DNA of 33,284 nt from the NCBI GenBank assembly GCA_020024755.1, contig JAHHTH010000007.1, forward strand, positions 1-33,284, in the 5' to 3' direction. Below are positions 20,761 to 29,797 of the stretch, piece by piece. The position numbers were made by a program, and so were the translations under genes. A model generated the notes under the pieces. That model saw only the letters and a program-made list of their open reading frames with translations, ran no database searches and had not been told where the DNA came from. Position 1 is the stretch's first letter, and each line of letters begins with the position of its first letter. Source of the DNA: Mycoplasmataceae bacterium (GTDB taxonomy: Bacteria > Bacillota_I > Bacilli_A > Mycoplasmatales > Mycoplasmoidaceae).

Positions 20761-21033
20761 CTAGAATCCTTTATATTTGTTTAAATCAATTAGACGTACT
20801 TCTGGGTGGTCTTTATCAATCTTAGCTGCCATCCCATTGTGCATTCCTCAAAATAATAATTGTCTAAAGTCTTGGTTCTTTCTTAGTTGTGGTAAAAGGA
20901 CTTGTTGAAATAGTTCACGGTCTACTTTGTAATATGCTTTTTCATTTCTTGTTGAGTATTCAATAAAAATGATGCTTGAATATTCATCATAATATACATA
21001 TTTGAAAATTGTGTTGTTTGGGTGAAATAACAT
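20761..21033 (-). CDS. Small conserved-looking orphan heading the tmk operon
   Basis: The protein has 90 aa, with a TGA-Trp near residue 62. It is soluble and rich in aromatic residues, with a beta-rich first half and RQLLFWGMHNGMAAKID later. It is the first gene of the orphan-tmk-holB-mnmE run, 2 nt from tmk, so it is very probably translated. I recognise no family. Confidence 0.65.
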
Positions 21034-21438
21034 ATCTCTATTATCCTAAATTACAATACCTTTATTATAGCAAAGACCTAAATATTCTATTATAAAATTA
21101 AAAATAATAATAATGATTTTACACACTGATCTAATTTCAAAAATCCAATTGGGGGATTTTGTTAGATTTTTGATTTTGAAATGGGGGATTTTGTTATATT
21201 TTTGATTTCTAATAGCCATTTTTCTATAAATTCGAGCAAAATTACTCATAATTTCTAAATCAAGAAACATTGATTTTAGGGCTTATTCTGAGATTTTTTG
21301 TAGAAAATGGGGTATTTTGTTAGGTTTTTAAATTCAAATAACAAAATCATCTGCCTAAAATGATAATTAGAAAACTATGAATAGACTAAAAATAGACGAT
21401 TATCTAATAAAGAATTATTGATATGCTATTATAAAACT
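21034..21438. other. Gene-free stretch with three G-rich repeats
   Basis: This 405-bp gap separates the divergent tmk operon and the ThiT-like gene. ORFs here are short shadows that run through the repeats. The repeats are listed separately. TATTAT at about 21428-21433 is a possible -10 for the rightward gene. Confidence 0.55.
21151..21347 (+). repeat. Phased GGGGGATTTTGTTA repeats
   Basis: The unit GGGGGATTTTGTTA occurs at 21151-21164 and 21183-21196 (32 bp apart), each followed by a near-identical ATTTTTGATTT. A third copy, GGGGTATTTTGTTA, lies at 21309-21322, 126 bp further by the shared ATTTTGTTA core (close to four times 31.5). An inverted core, TAACAAAAT, is at 21339-21347. The G-run stands out in this AT-rich DNA. 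The spacing matches the operator arrays in front of accessory genes, but here the neighbours are housekeeping genes. Confidence 0.7.
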
Positions 21439-22104
21439 ATGAAACCAATTGATGCCATTGTAGAAAAACCACCTAAAGTTAAAATTAAGCATAAAACATT
21501 TAAAACAATCTCAGGTAGATTATTTCTTGAGGAATTGGTTAGTACTGGTGTATTTGTTGGTTTATTTGCTTTAATGAGAGTTTTGTTTAGAGATATCAAT
21601 ATCATTAATGGATATGGAATCCAAATGCAATTTGTGATCTTATCCTTAGGTTTATTTGTTTTGAGAACTTATACATTTAGAGCATTGTATTTATTAATTG
21701 CTCCTTTTATTATTCTTGCACTGGGTGCAGAGAATTGACCATTAAATTATCTATTACCTTCCTTGTCATTCTTTCCTTTTATCTTTTTATCTCCTATAGT
21801 AGATAGATGTTGATATGAAAAAGAAAAGAACTGAAAGAATACAACTATAATTATTGCAGTCATCCTTATTATGTGTTTTGTTAGTTATACACTTACAGCC
21901 TTTTGATATGTCTTATCTGGAGTATTGCAATATGAAGTCTCATGGGGTTTTAGTATTACATTTAATGCACCAATAGCATATATCTCGTTTGCCATCCAAT
22001 TTGGGATTATGATTGCATCAATCTATCCAATCTGATTACTAAAAGGTAAATTCAATCCAAACCACTATTATTCAGTGGACTATTATGATGCTCAAGATGA
22101 ATAA
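21439..22104 (+). CDS. Multi-pass membrane protein, possibly an ECF S-component (ThiT-like)
   Basis: The protein has 221 aa, with several TGA-Trp codons. After a basic N-terminus there are about five to six membrane helices, starting at about residue 30. The late segment FWYVLSGVLQYEVSWGFS, followed by FNAPIAY, is reminiscent of the thiamine-binding region of ThiT/YuaJ, but the match is loose. It would then bind a vitamin and use a shared ECF energising module, not seen here. The ATG at 21439 is preferred over an upstream TTG; a TATTAT lies just before it and there is no Shine-Dalgarno. tsaB follows 20 nt downstream. Confidence 0.55.
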
Positions 22105-22109
22105 TATTT

Positions 22110-22115
22110 TATAAT
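22110..22115 (+). promoter_or_regulatory. -10 box of tsaB
   Basis: A perfect TATAAT lies 9 nt before the tsaB ATG at 22125, with no Shine-Dalgarno between. A leaderless or very short-leader transcript is expected. Confidence 0.5.
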
Positions 22116-22124
22116 ATACATATT

Positions 22125-22676
22125 ATGCAAACAGAAGTGTCAGTTGTTTTAGATGTAACAAGTAATAACTCTTATATTGCTTTAATTGTTAACCAAACAT
22201 TAAAGCAATTTGATATCTATGAAAACAAAAATAACCTATCAGATTCATTAATAGAATATATTAGTACTATCTTAAATAAAGAAAAGCTTAATTTAAAAGA
22301 TATTAATAACATCTATTTAGTTTATGGACCAGGTAAGTTTAGTGCAATGAGAATAGGTGCTACTGTAGCTAAAACATTATGCTTATTAAATGGTGCTAAG
22401 TTATTCATTGTAGATAAGTTTGATTATCTATGTGAATCTAATGGTTGAGTAGTAGTTAAATCAGATGGATCTAAATCATTTATCTGCCATTATTCAAACT
22501 CTCAAAAAGATACTATTCCTCAATTAGTAGAAGATAGTGAAATTAATCAATATATTAAGGCTAATGAAACTGTTATCTATGAATCAGATAATAGAAACAA
22601 TATCATTACTAAATTACCTATATTCAAACAAGTAGATTGCAATTTTGAATTGGAGTATTTAAAGAAGCCATGTTAA
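22125..22676 (+). CDS. tsaB: tRNA t6A biosynthesis protein TsaB
   Basis: The protein has 183 aa, with a TGA-Trp at 22446. TsaB is the scaffold partner of TsaD in making N6-threonylcarbamoyl-adenosine at position 37 of ANN-decoding tRNAs. The ASKHA-type N-terminus reads VVLDVTSNNSYIALI. The conserved YLVYGPGKFSAMRIG followed by TVAKTLCL is the TsaB/YeaZ hallmark. The C-terminal half is short, as often in mollicutes. It overlaps rimI by 7 nt, a frequent gene pair. Confidence 0.85.
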
Positions 22677-23083
22677 TTAAAACTCAAGATATTAAAACTA
22701 TTAAAGCATTAGATGACCAAATCTTTAATTCATCTTCATATAGTGAAGCTACATATAAACAAATGTTAGCATCTAATGATTTCTACTTTATTACGCAAGA
22801 TGGTGAATCAGTAGGATTTGTTATTACCCAAAGAGTTGGGGATGAATATGAATTAATTAAAGTAGGTATTCTAAAACCTTATAGAAGACAAGGACTTACT
22901 TATGGTGCACTATTAGAATTACTAGGTACATTATCATATGAACGCTTCCTATTAGAAGTAAGAGGACATAATTATGAAGCTATAGAGTTATATTTAAAAC
23001 TTGGTTTTGAAGTTATGCACATTAGAAAGGATTATTATTGTCCTGGAGTAGATGCAGTCTTAATGCAATATAGAAGGACTTAA
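22670..23083 (+). CDS. rimI: GNAT N-acetyltransferase, RimI type
   Basis: The protein has 137 aa. The GNAT fold has the acetyl-CoA-binding motif VGILKPYRRQGLTYGALL, followed by FLLEVRGHNYEAIELYLKLG, which is typical of RimI. RimI acetylates the N-terminal Ala of ribosomal protein S18; the exact target here is inferred from family and linkage to tsaB. It overlaps tsaB by 7 nt. Its 3' end overlaps the convergent kinase gene by 24 bp. Confidence 0.85.
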   Translation: MLIKTQDIKTIKALDDQIFNSSSYSEATYKQMLASNDFYFITQDGESVGFVITQRVGDEYELIKVGILKPYRRQGLTYGALLELLGTLSYERFLLEVRGHNYEAIELYLKLGFEVMHIRKDYYCPGVDAVLMQYRRT

Positions 23084-23881
23084 TAATTTAACTTGGTTAA
23101 ATCAGTATTGTAGTCTCTTTAGGATGTGTGCTCTATATTTAATCACCATCTTAGTTTCTTCTACACGATAAGTTCAAAATAATGTATAGAAATGAACTGC
23201 ATAAATAATTCTTGTATATTCTGCTACATTAGCTTGGATTTGAGGAATAGTACATATCTTTTCAATCGATAAGTCTAAATCCTTAATCATATTGCATATA
23301 TCTCATAAGCGGTGGTTATAAGTAGATCATTCAAAATCATATAAGTGAATAGTTCCATCTGAAGAGATAATCATGTTGTTACAACTTAAATCATTATGTG
23401 ATAATTTAAGGTCTGTATCTTTAAATGTTTTAATAATATCTTTATAGACTTTTAATTCTTCTGATAGATCATTCTTAATTGCTTCTACATCATCAAAATA
23501 TTTAGGATAGGTTAGATTGATATTAGAAGGAATAGAGATAGATTGATATTTATTAACTAATCCAGTTAATTCATCATAGAATTCTTGGTTTCAATTTCTT
23601 TTAGTTGGGTGTTTGCCAACATATCATGTTCTTACATAGTTTCCATTCTCTGGATTGTAGTATAAGAAGTCATTAGGACATAAACTCTTTTCAATATAGA
23701 ATTCTAGTTTTCTATTGATGTATGGATTTTCATTAGCTAATCTTAACTTATATAGTTTATTATCTGTGCCTTTTATTCTTAAGATATCATTAGTAAAACT
23801 ATTGGTTATCTTCTTAACCTTCTTAGCTTCTACATCTACTTTTTTAGCCTTTAATCATTGATTTACTTGTGAAATTGTCAT
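23060..23881 (-). CDS. Choline-kinase/aminoglycoside-phosphotransferase-like kinase
   Basis: The protein has 273 aa, read through many TGA-Trp codons. The catalytic loop LSHNDLSCNNMI (HxDxxxxN pattern) and the metal-binding LYDFEWSTYNHRLWDICN identify the APH/choline kinase fold. The length and the DFEW followed by a WDI motif resemble LicA-type choline kinases, which would feed phosphocholine or glycolipid synthesis. The substrate is not proven. It starts 68 nt after the metallophosphoesterase gene on the same strand. Confidence 0.75.
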
Positions 23882-23949
23882 TTATATTATTCTAAAACAA
23901 TTTTAATAAAGTTGGTTATTAATAGAGATAATGCAAGAATTAATAAATG

Positions 23950-26154
23950 TTATTTGCTATCTTCAGAACTATTAAATAATCCATCTGCACTAATTGCATC
24001 TAAGTTTGTTGTATGTGCTTTGTAGTTATCTAACATCAAGAACTTAGATAGATCAATTCCATTATTCAATCTAGAGAAGATACTACATACAATAAACATT
24101 CTTTTGTTTTCTATTTCTATAAACTTTCAATACTTAGATTTTGATGTAATGTGGTGGTGTCCATGAATAAAACCTTTAATATTAGTTTTCATAATTAGAT
24201 TATATAAATCTTGGTTGCATAAGAATTGTAGTTTTCTATAGCTGCTATTATGTTTGTCTAATATACCAAATTCATTGGATATTGGTGCATGAGAGATTAT
24301 TACTGTTGGTGTACCATAATCACCTCCTATAATGCTCTTTAGTTTTTCATATATTAACTTTTGCACTTTTACTTTTTCTGCTGAGTAACATTCAGGTATA
24401 TTTAAACCAATATATCTTACTCCTTCATACATATAACTTTCATTGTAAAGAACCTTTAGATGAGGAAACATCTTTTGGAATTTATCTATAAGTAATTTGA
24501 AGTAATCATCTTTAAGCAATGTTTCATAATTTAAAGATATATTAAAGTTTGATAGACTATTATAAATCTTATCTGCTTTTTTATCAGCTTCTTCTTCATC
24601 TAATCCAGATAATCTATAGCTCACTTTAATTTGTTCAAATGTATTGATTCGATTATATTCAATTCCAAATTTATCTAGTATATCAAAGCAGTTATCCATT
24701 AAGTAAGTTAGTGCAAATATGTCATGATTACCTAATACACATATTCCTTTGATATTTGATTTAGTTTTTAACTCTATAATATCTCCTGCAATAATATTGA
24801 ATTGGTCACTAAAAACTGGATAATCTTTTGGATTAGCTCAATGTGTATCTGAGATTACATTTATCCTATTGTGATTAGTTAGTTGATCAGTTCATAGAAT
24901 TTGCATAGAAGTTTGTGATTTACTATAGAAGTTTTGTTTAGGTGTATATTCATCTTTTCTTGCTCTTTTTTCTTTCTTAATTGCTTCTTCTATAGTTGCA
25001 TTATTTATCATATAGTTTGCAACTGATTTAGTTTGTTCAATCATAGAGTTAATTTGCTGTTTAATTGTGTCTAATTCATTTGTATCTGAGATGTAGTGAT
25101 TAGAGTTCAATTCCATATTGTTGCATAGACATAAAATGTTTTCATCTAAATTTAGGCTTTCACTTATATGATTACAGAATAATAGTGCCTTATTTAAGAA
25201 TGAATTAATCTTTGCCATATCTTTATATTCAGGCAAAAACTTTTCAGCTAGACTTGTTTCAATTGAACCAGTATCTTTTGATTGTAGAATTCTTGCTACT
25301 ATTTGAACCATTAGTAGTGGATCTTTTTTATATGAATCAAATACTTCATTTACTATGCTTTGATTAGGATTAACTGATATTGATTTTAGTGCTTTAACAA
25401 TATAATCTTTTATCTCTAATTCGTTATCATCAATAAATGCTATAAATTCATTTGGTTGTACTAATGAATTGAATAGTGCTTTAACCATATAGTTTTTACA
25501 AGTATCAAAAGGTATTTCAGAATAGATTGTGCCTGGTTTAGATTGAATCTCATATTTATAAGTCTTAGCGTTGTAGGTTAATTCAAAATTCTTATCTTCT
25601 AGGATTACTAGATTTACAGTTCGAAGTTTATTAGTTTCATTACTAATTATTAGGTTGTATATATTTCTTGGAATTGACTTTTCGTCTAGTGGTGTTAAGT
25701 CATGTTCAATAACTCTATTATCTTCAAAGACATATTCATCAATAATATCAATTTCATCATCACTTAGTCCATAGCATAATTCTTCATAATCAGGGAACAT
25801 TCTAATTAGTTCATTAATTCGATTCATTTGGATCATGTTTTCCTTTAGTCTTATAGCTGCATCTGAATATGGTTCCATCTTAAAGTTATTCATTATTCAT
25901 TCAACTATTTCATATATTTCAACTAATGATAATTCTTCAAAGGTATCTATACCGTATGATTGGATTAGATCAAAATATCTGCCAGCTTTCACCATTTCAA
26001 TTTTAGTCATTGAATCTTCTAGATCAGGTTCATAGTCATCACATAAGCATTCGCAAAAACAATCATCACATAATGCGATTTCTTCATTATCTTTTTTGCC
26101 ATATATTTCAAATTGTTTGTTCAAACATTTGCAACAATATAAATTCTTGCTCAT
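23950..26154 (-). CDS. Zn-cluster protein fused to a calcineurin-like metallophosphoesterase
   Basis: The protein has 734 aa. Three frame fragments join through TGA-Trp codons at about 25897 and 24892 into one continuous frame. Residues 1-40 hold a Cys-rich cluster (CCKCLNKQ and LCDDCFCECLC) that probably binds zinc. About 90-430 is a mostly helical region of unknown family. The C-terminal phosphoesterase has all metal motifs: VISDTHW (Asp436, His438), AGDII, LGNHD, VIISHAP and GFIHGHHH. Such enzymes cut phosphodiesters or phosphomonoesters of nucleic acids, nucleotides or proteins. The ATG at 26154 has AGG 9 nt upstream. It follows the AAA ATPase by 128 nt on the same strand, and the two may form one unit. 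Confidence 0.8.
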
Positions 26155-26282
26155 AACTATACCTGTCTTTCTTTTGTAAAAATTAAATTATATTCTGTTA
26201 AGAGAATTAAGGGTATTAATAATAACCTTTTCATTATTCTAACATGGAACTGAATGTTATCTAAACATATTGATAAATGTAT

Positions 26283-27617
26283 CTATTTTTTTGGGATATG
26301 TTTTGAAATATCAACTATAGCATTAAACACATCAGATTGGAATGGATGACTTCCGATAATATGTGAGTTGAAAGCTCTAATTGGATCTTTTGTTGGGTTT
26401 AGTAATTTAGAAACTTTTCTAATTGTCTTATCACCCTCAAAGTCTTCAATGTAATATACTTGCTTATGACTCATTAGATTCGTAGCTACATAATAGTTGT
26501 GAGTTGTAAAAAATAATTGAAATGTTGATTCAGAAGTATAAATGATTCTTTTAAAGAAATCTACAATGTCTTGGTGAAGATAGTTATCTATTTCATCAAC
26601 TAAAATAATTCCACTAGTATTAGAATTAAACATAACAAGAAATGGTACTAATAGTTTAATAAATTTTTTTGTTCCTGTAGATAATTGATTTATTGATACA
26701 TTAGAACCATCAATAATACTAATAAATTTAATTCCATCATTTAAATTATTATTGTTGTTTAGGATAATTTGTTCAATATTTTGATCTACAAATCCTAGAA
26801 GTGTAACTAGTTTATTGCAAGCTTCTATTGAGTCCTTCAATTTAAATAGTTTTTGAATCTCATTAATTAAGATAATGAAATATTGTTGTAGTCCATTTCC
26901 ATTATTTGATAGTGTTTCAAAATCTCAATTGTGATAATAAATACATTCATGAAGCTTCTTGACTTTATTCTTCATTTCTTCGCTCTTGCATTTAATGTCA
27001 ATATTAAACACATCATTTTTGTCACTAACTAATAACTGAGCTTCTTCATTTAATTTATCATCATAAAAATAATATTCAATAATGGTTTCAATATTCTTGT
27101 AGTGTTTGTATGTGTGTCATCTTTCTTTTGCACTATTACCTAATAGAATAATTAAGTCTTTTAATTCATTTGATGAAATATCAAAATTTATATTAGCATC
27201 AGATTCAACTGCATCTTTTACTTTTGAATATAAAGTATCATAGTTGTAAATATTAAAGTTGTTAATAGTTATTGGATCTTCTAATTGGTTGTTAACCTTT
27301 TGAAATAAGTTCATCATAAAAATATTCTTCATGAATCTTTCTTTATCATGGTTTGAACATTTTTCAAAATCAAAGAATTCGATATTTAGAGGTTGAAGTA
27401 ATAGTCTTAATGAATCAATAGCATCTAGTATTGATGTCTTACCAATAGAGTTAGCTCCTGTAATTGAAACTACCCTTGGTAATACTATATCTCCATTCTT
27501 ATAAAATTTATTTAGGTTAACATCTTCTTCTGATACTCTTGAATTGCAATTCAAGTCTAGTACTACTTCATCTGAAAATGATTTAAAGTTTTTAATTTTA
27601 ATTTTTTCTAAGAACAT
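26283..27617 (-). CDS. AAA ATPase (ABC/OLD-like, AAA_15/AAA_21 type)
   Basis: The protein has 444 aa. The N-terminus MFLEKIKIKNFKSF is the usual start of RecF/OLD-like ATPases. Walker A is GANSIGKTS (Lys60), a signature-like INQLSTGTKKFIKLL follows in the second half, and Walker B is IILVDEIDNYLH with a later FFTTHN. The C-terminus (NSHIIGSHPFQSDVF) resembles ATPases of the RloC/Abi-related anti-phage class in layout, but I see no fused nuclease. The ATG at 27617 is preceded by AGAAGG. Two palindromes bracket its promoter. The neighbours are the metallophosphoesterase downstream and a divergent GIY-YIG gene. Confidence 0.8.
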
Positions 27618-27633
27618 AATATACCTTCTTATA

Positions 27634-27694
27634 GAGATTACAATTTTAGTAATCATTTTAATTGTACCATATGAGATTACAATTTTTGTAATCT
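27634..27694 (-). repeat. Two palindromes bracketing the AAA ATPase promoter
   Basis: GATTAC and GTAATC arms separated by 7 nt occur at 27636-27654 and again at 27675-27693, 39 bp apart. The leftward -10 TACAAT (27666-27661) sits exactly between them. One palindrome thus covers the upstream promoter region and the other the start of transcription, a standard repression layout. Confidence 0.75.
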
Positions 27695-27780
27695 ATAATT
27701 ATCTTAATAAGTGCTTTTAACTAAAATTATGGTTATTTAGAGTCATCACGTGTGAGGAATTAGAATATTTGGATATGTAT

Positions 27781-27786
27781 TATAAT
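27781..27786 (+). promoter_or_regulatory. -10 box of the GIY-YIG gene
   Basis: A perfect TATAAT lies 10 nt before the ATG at 27797, with no Shine-Dalgarno. The paired palindromes are about 87 bp further upstream, so their effect on this gene is less certain than on the ATPase gene. Confidence 0.5.
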
Positions 27787-27796
27787 TAATTTGTTT

Positions 27797-28936
27797 ATGA
27801 ATTTTGACGCAGCATTAAAGAAAAAATTACTTGAATATGATAGATATATGAAATCTGGAATTATTGAAAAATATTCAGATGATTATAATCATATAGAAAT
27901 TGGATCTAATCTTCACAACAGCCATAGAAAATCTATTGAAGCTAGATTTATTAAACAGAATATGAACTCAGTAAGAATTGAAATGAAGTTTTGAGCAAAA
28001 CATGAAACTAGAGATCAAGCTAAGATTCATAATAAACTAAACTTTGTTACATCTTTTGAGAAAGCAATTGAAACAATATATGTATCCTTAATTAGAGAAG
28101 ATCATCTACTTGATCGCTGACTTTGTTATAACTCATATCCTTCAATGGAATCATATTTCAATAAAGTTTTATTTCCTGCATATTATCAAATATTATGTGA
28201 ACTATCTGGAAGAGATAATGTTGTAATACCTAATATCGTATTAGCTTTCTATGAAAAAGAATTGCTAGATAAACTCTCATTAGAAATTAGAGAATATGAA
28301 AAGAATATTATCGTTTGCGATGAAAAGATAAACAGTTTAACAAAAAAGATTGAAAAGAAGCAAACAAAATTAAACAAAGGTAAATTATGATATGCTTGAA
28401 AATGAGTAATAAATAAGGCTAATAATAAAATTTCTTATTTATGTAACCTTAAATCTAAAGTAGAAAATTTAAAGAATGATCTTAATGCAAAAAAAGAGGA
28501 TGGTCTAAACAATAGTATTGAGTGCAGTAATAGGTTATTTAAATACAATACAACTGCTACTCAGTATTCAAATTGCATAATAGGTGTTGAAAATACTAAT
28601 TTGAACTTTAAACCAATTGAGGCAGTTTTAAATAATATTGATTCTTATAGAATGATGAAGGGTGTATACATTATTTGAAACAAAACAAAGAACTTATACT
28701 ATGTAGGCCAAAGTAAAAATCTAATGAAAAGAATAGCTCAAGAACATTTTGATTGAAAAACAGGAATGTGCAAGAATCCTCATTTTATGAATCATTACAA
28801 TATTGATAAGGATGAATTCTTGATATCAATCATCTTATTAAACACGAAAGATGAATTAGATGCGACTGAAAAGAACTACATCAACATGTTTGATTCATTT
28901 CATAATGGATATAATAAAACTTCAGGTAATTGATAG
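27797..28936 (+). CDS. GIY-YIG nuclease-domain protein with novel N-terminus
   Basis: The protein has 379 aa, and all Trp codons seen are TGA. The C-terminal domain starts at GVYIIW (Gly289) and continues YYVGQSKNLMKRIAQEH, with the metal-binding Glu at position 358 in DATEKNYI. This is an intact GIY-YIG endonuclease core. Residues of about 1-120 form an unassigned domain rich in Asn and His. About 155-245 is predicted coiled coil, with many Lys and Glu. The ATG at 27797 is preferred to a TTG at 27791. It diverges from the AAA ATPase, with 179 bp between the two starts. It may be a homing-like, repair or defence nuclease. Confidence 0.8.
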
Positions 28937-28959
28937 TTAAAGATAACAATTAAAGATAT

Positions 28960-29065
28960 TTCCATATTTTCTTTAGTCACGATTATATTTACACCTATTG
29001 CTGCATCAAATACATCTGCTTGGATCTTTCATTAGGTTAAGTACTTTAATGATTTTTATCTAAAA
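28960..29065 (-). pseudogene. Decayed C-terminal fragment of a second AAA ATPase
   Basis: On the minus strand the sequence reads IIKVLNLMKDP and then, after a deletion, QADVFDAAIGVN. The intact ATPase ends IRKVSKLLNPTKDP and QSDVFNAIVDIS. Order and spacing agree apart from the missing middle and a frameshift upstream. It therefore looks like a dead paralogue of the 26283-27617 gene. Confidence 0.5.
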
Positions 29066-29115
29066 TTATAGATATCCAAAGTCCTAAATTCTTAATAGAT
29101 ATATCTATTAAAAAT

Positions 29116-29166
29116 AAAAATTATGCAAAATTACTACTTTTTTAGAGAAAAATTATGCAAAATTAC
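29116..29166 (+). repeat. Two direct repeats at exact 32-bp spacing in a gene-free stretch
   Basis: AAAAATTATGCAAAATTAC is identical at 29116-29134 and 29148-29166. The period of 32 bp equals that of the arrays in front of the Fic and DUF4143 genes, yet no intact accessory gene follows. It may be the leftover operator of a deleted cassette. Confidence 0.7.
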
Positions 29167-29391
29167 CAATTTGATTTTAGCTTAGCAAAATGATTAAATC
29201 TATTAGTATTAGCATAGAGGTGTTAGCACAATAATTTGTAATATTGAACTATTTAGAAATTAATTAAATTATTAACATGAAATTTTGTTTAAAATTTCAA
29301 AATTTAATGCAACGAAGAAAAATAGTATTATTTAAATAGTGAAAATAATATCAGAAATAAATGGTTATAAAAATAGCTAAATGAACTGATG

Positions 29392-29796
29392 TTAACTGCT
29401 TTTATTAATCTCATCATCCTTTGGTATTGAATCAATACATCCAACTAAAATTTCTTGAATATCATTTGATAATGATTCAGCAATATTTTCTTTATGTGTT
29501 AAACTTGTAATTTCTTTATCGTCTAAAATTACTTTTTTTAGCACTTCTTTAAAATCATTTGACAATATCACTTCATTTGATAAGTTGAATGTATTTAAAT
29601 CATTAAAATTGATATTAGTTGTATGTATAATTTCATTAGTGGATTGGTTGTTATAAAAAAATAATTTAAAAATGTCACTAGAATTTATAGAAATTTTCTT
29701 GTTTGAATCTATAAATATTTTTGCTCTAACACCAATATTATTAGTTATAAAAATTGATTCTTCTTCATTAATTATCGATATCTCTATTCTTTTCAT
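29392..29796 (-). CDS. Small orphan translationally coupled to the PHP-ATPase
   Basis: The protein has 134 aa. It is acidic, rich in Asn, Ile and Ser, soluble, with no motif I recognise. Its ATG lies 1 nt after the TAA of the PHP-ATPase gene (TAATATG), and its ribosome site AGGGAG is inside the end of that gene. It is therefore probably made at a fixed ratio with the ATPase, as a partner, regulator or immunity-type protein. Confidence 0.7.
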   Translation of the reverse strand: MKRIEISIINEEESIFITNNIGVRAKIFIDSNKKISINSSDIFKLFFYNNQSTNEIIHTTNINFNDLNTFNLSNEVILSNDFKEVLKKVILDDKEITSLTHKENIAESLSNDIQEILVGCIDSIPKDDEINKSS

Positions 29797-29797
29797 A

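Larger units (their letters stand above)
28937..29391. other. Gene-free stretch with gene debris and repeats
   Basis: No intact ORF is seen. The left part carries a decayed AAA ATPase fragment, the middle a perfect 16-bp palindrome (AATAGATATATCTATT, 29094-29109) and two repeats spaced 32 bp. The right part, up to the orphan gene stop at 29392, is AT-rich and shows nothing I recognise. Confidence 0.6.

Noticed and set aside
21046..21270. A minus-strand ORF of 74 aa
   Set aside because: It runs through the phased repeats, has low-complexity Ile/Lys/Asn content and has no ribosome site; it is better seen as non-coding repeat DNA.
23950..26154. Three separate minus-strand genes in place of one
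   Set aside because: All fragments lie in one frame and are separated only by TGA, which is Trp here; the joined protein reads continuously into an intact phosphoesterase.
26155..26282. A terminator between the AAA ATPase and phosphoesterase genes
   Set aside because: An imperfect hairpin around 26208-26231 has no U-run on the minus strand, so termination there is not supported.
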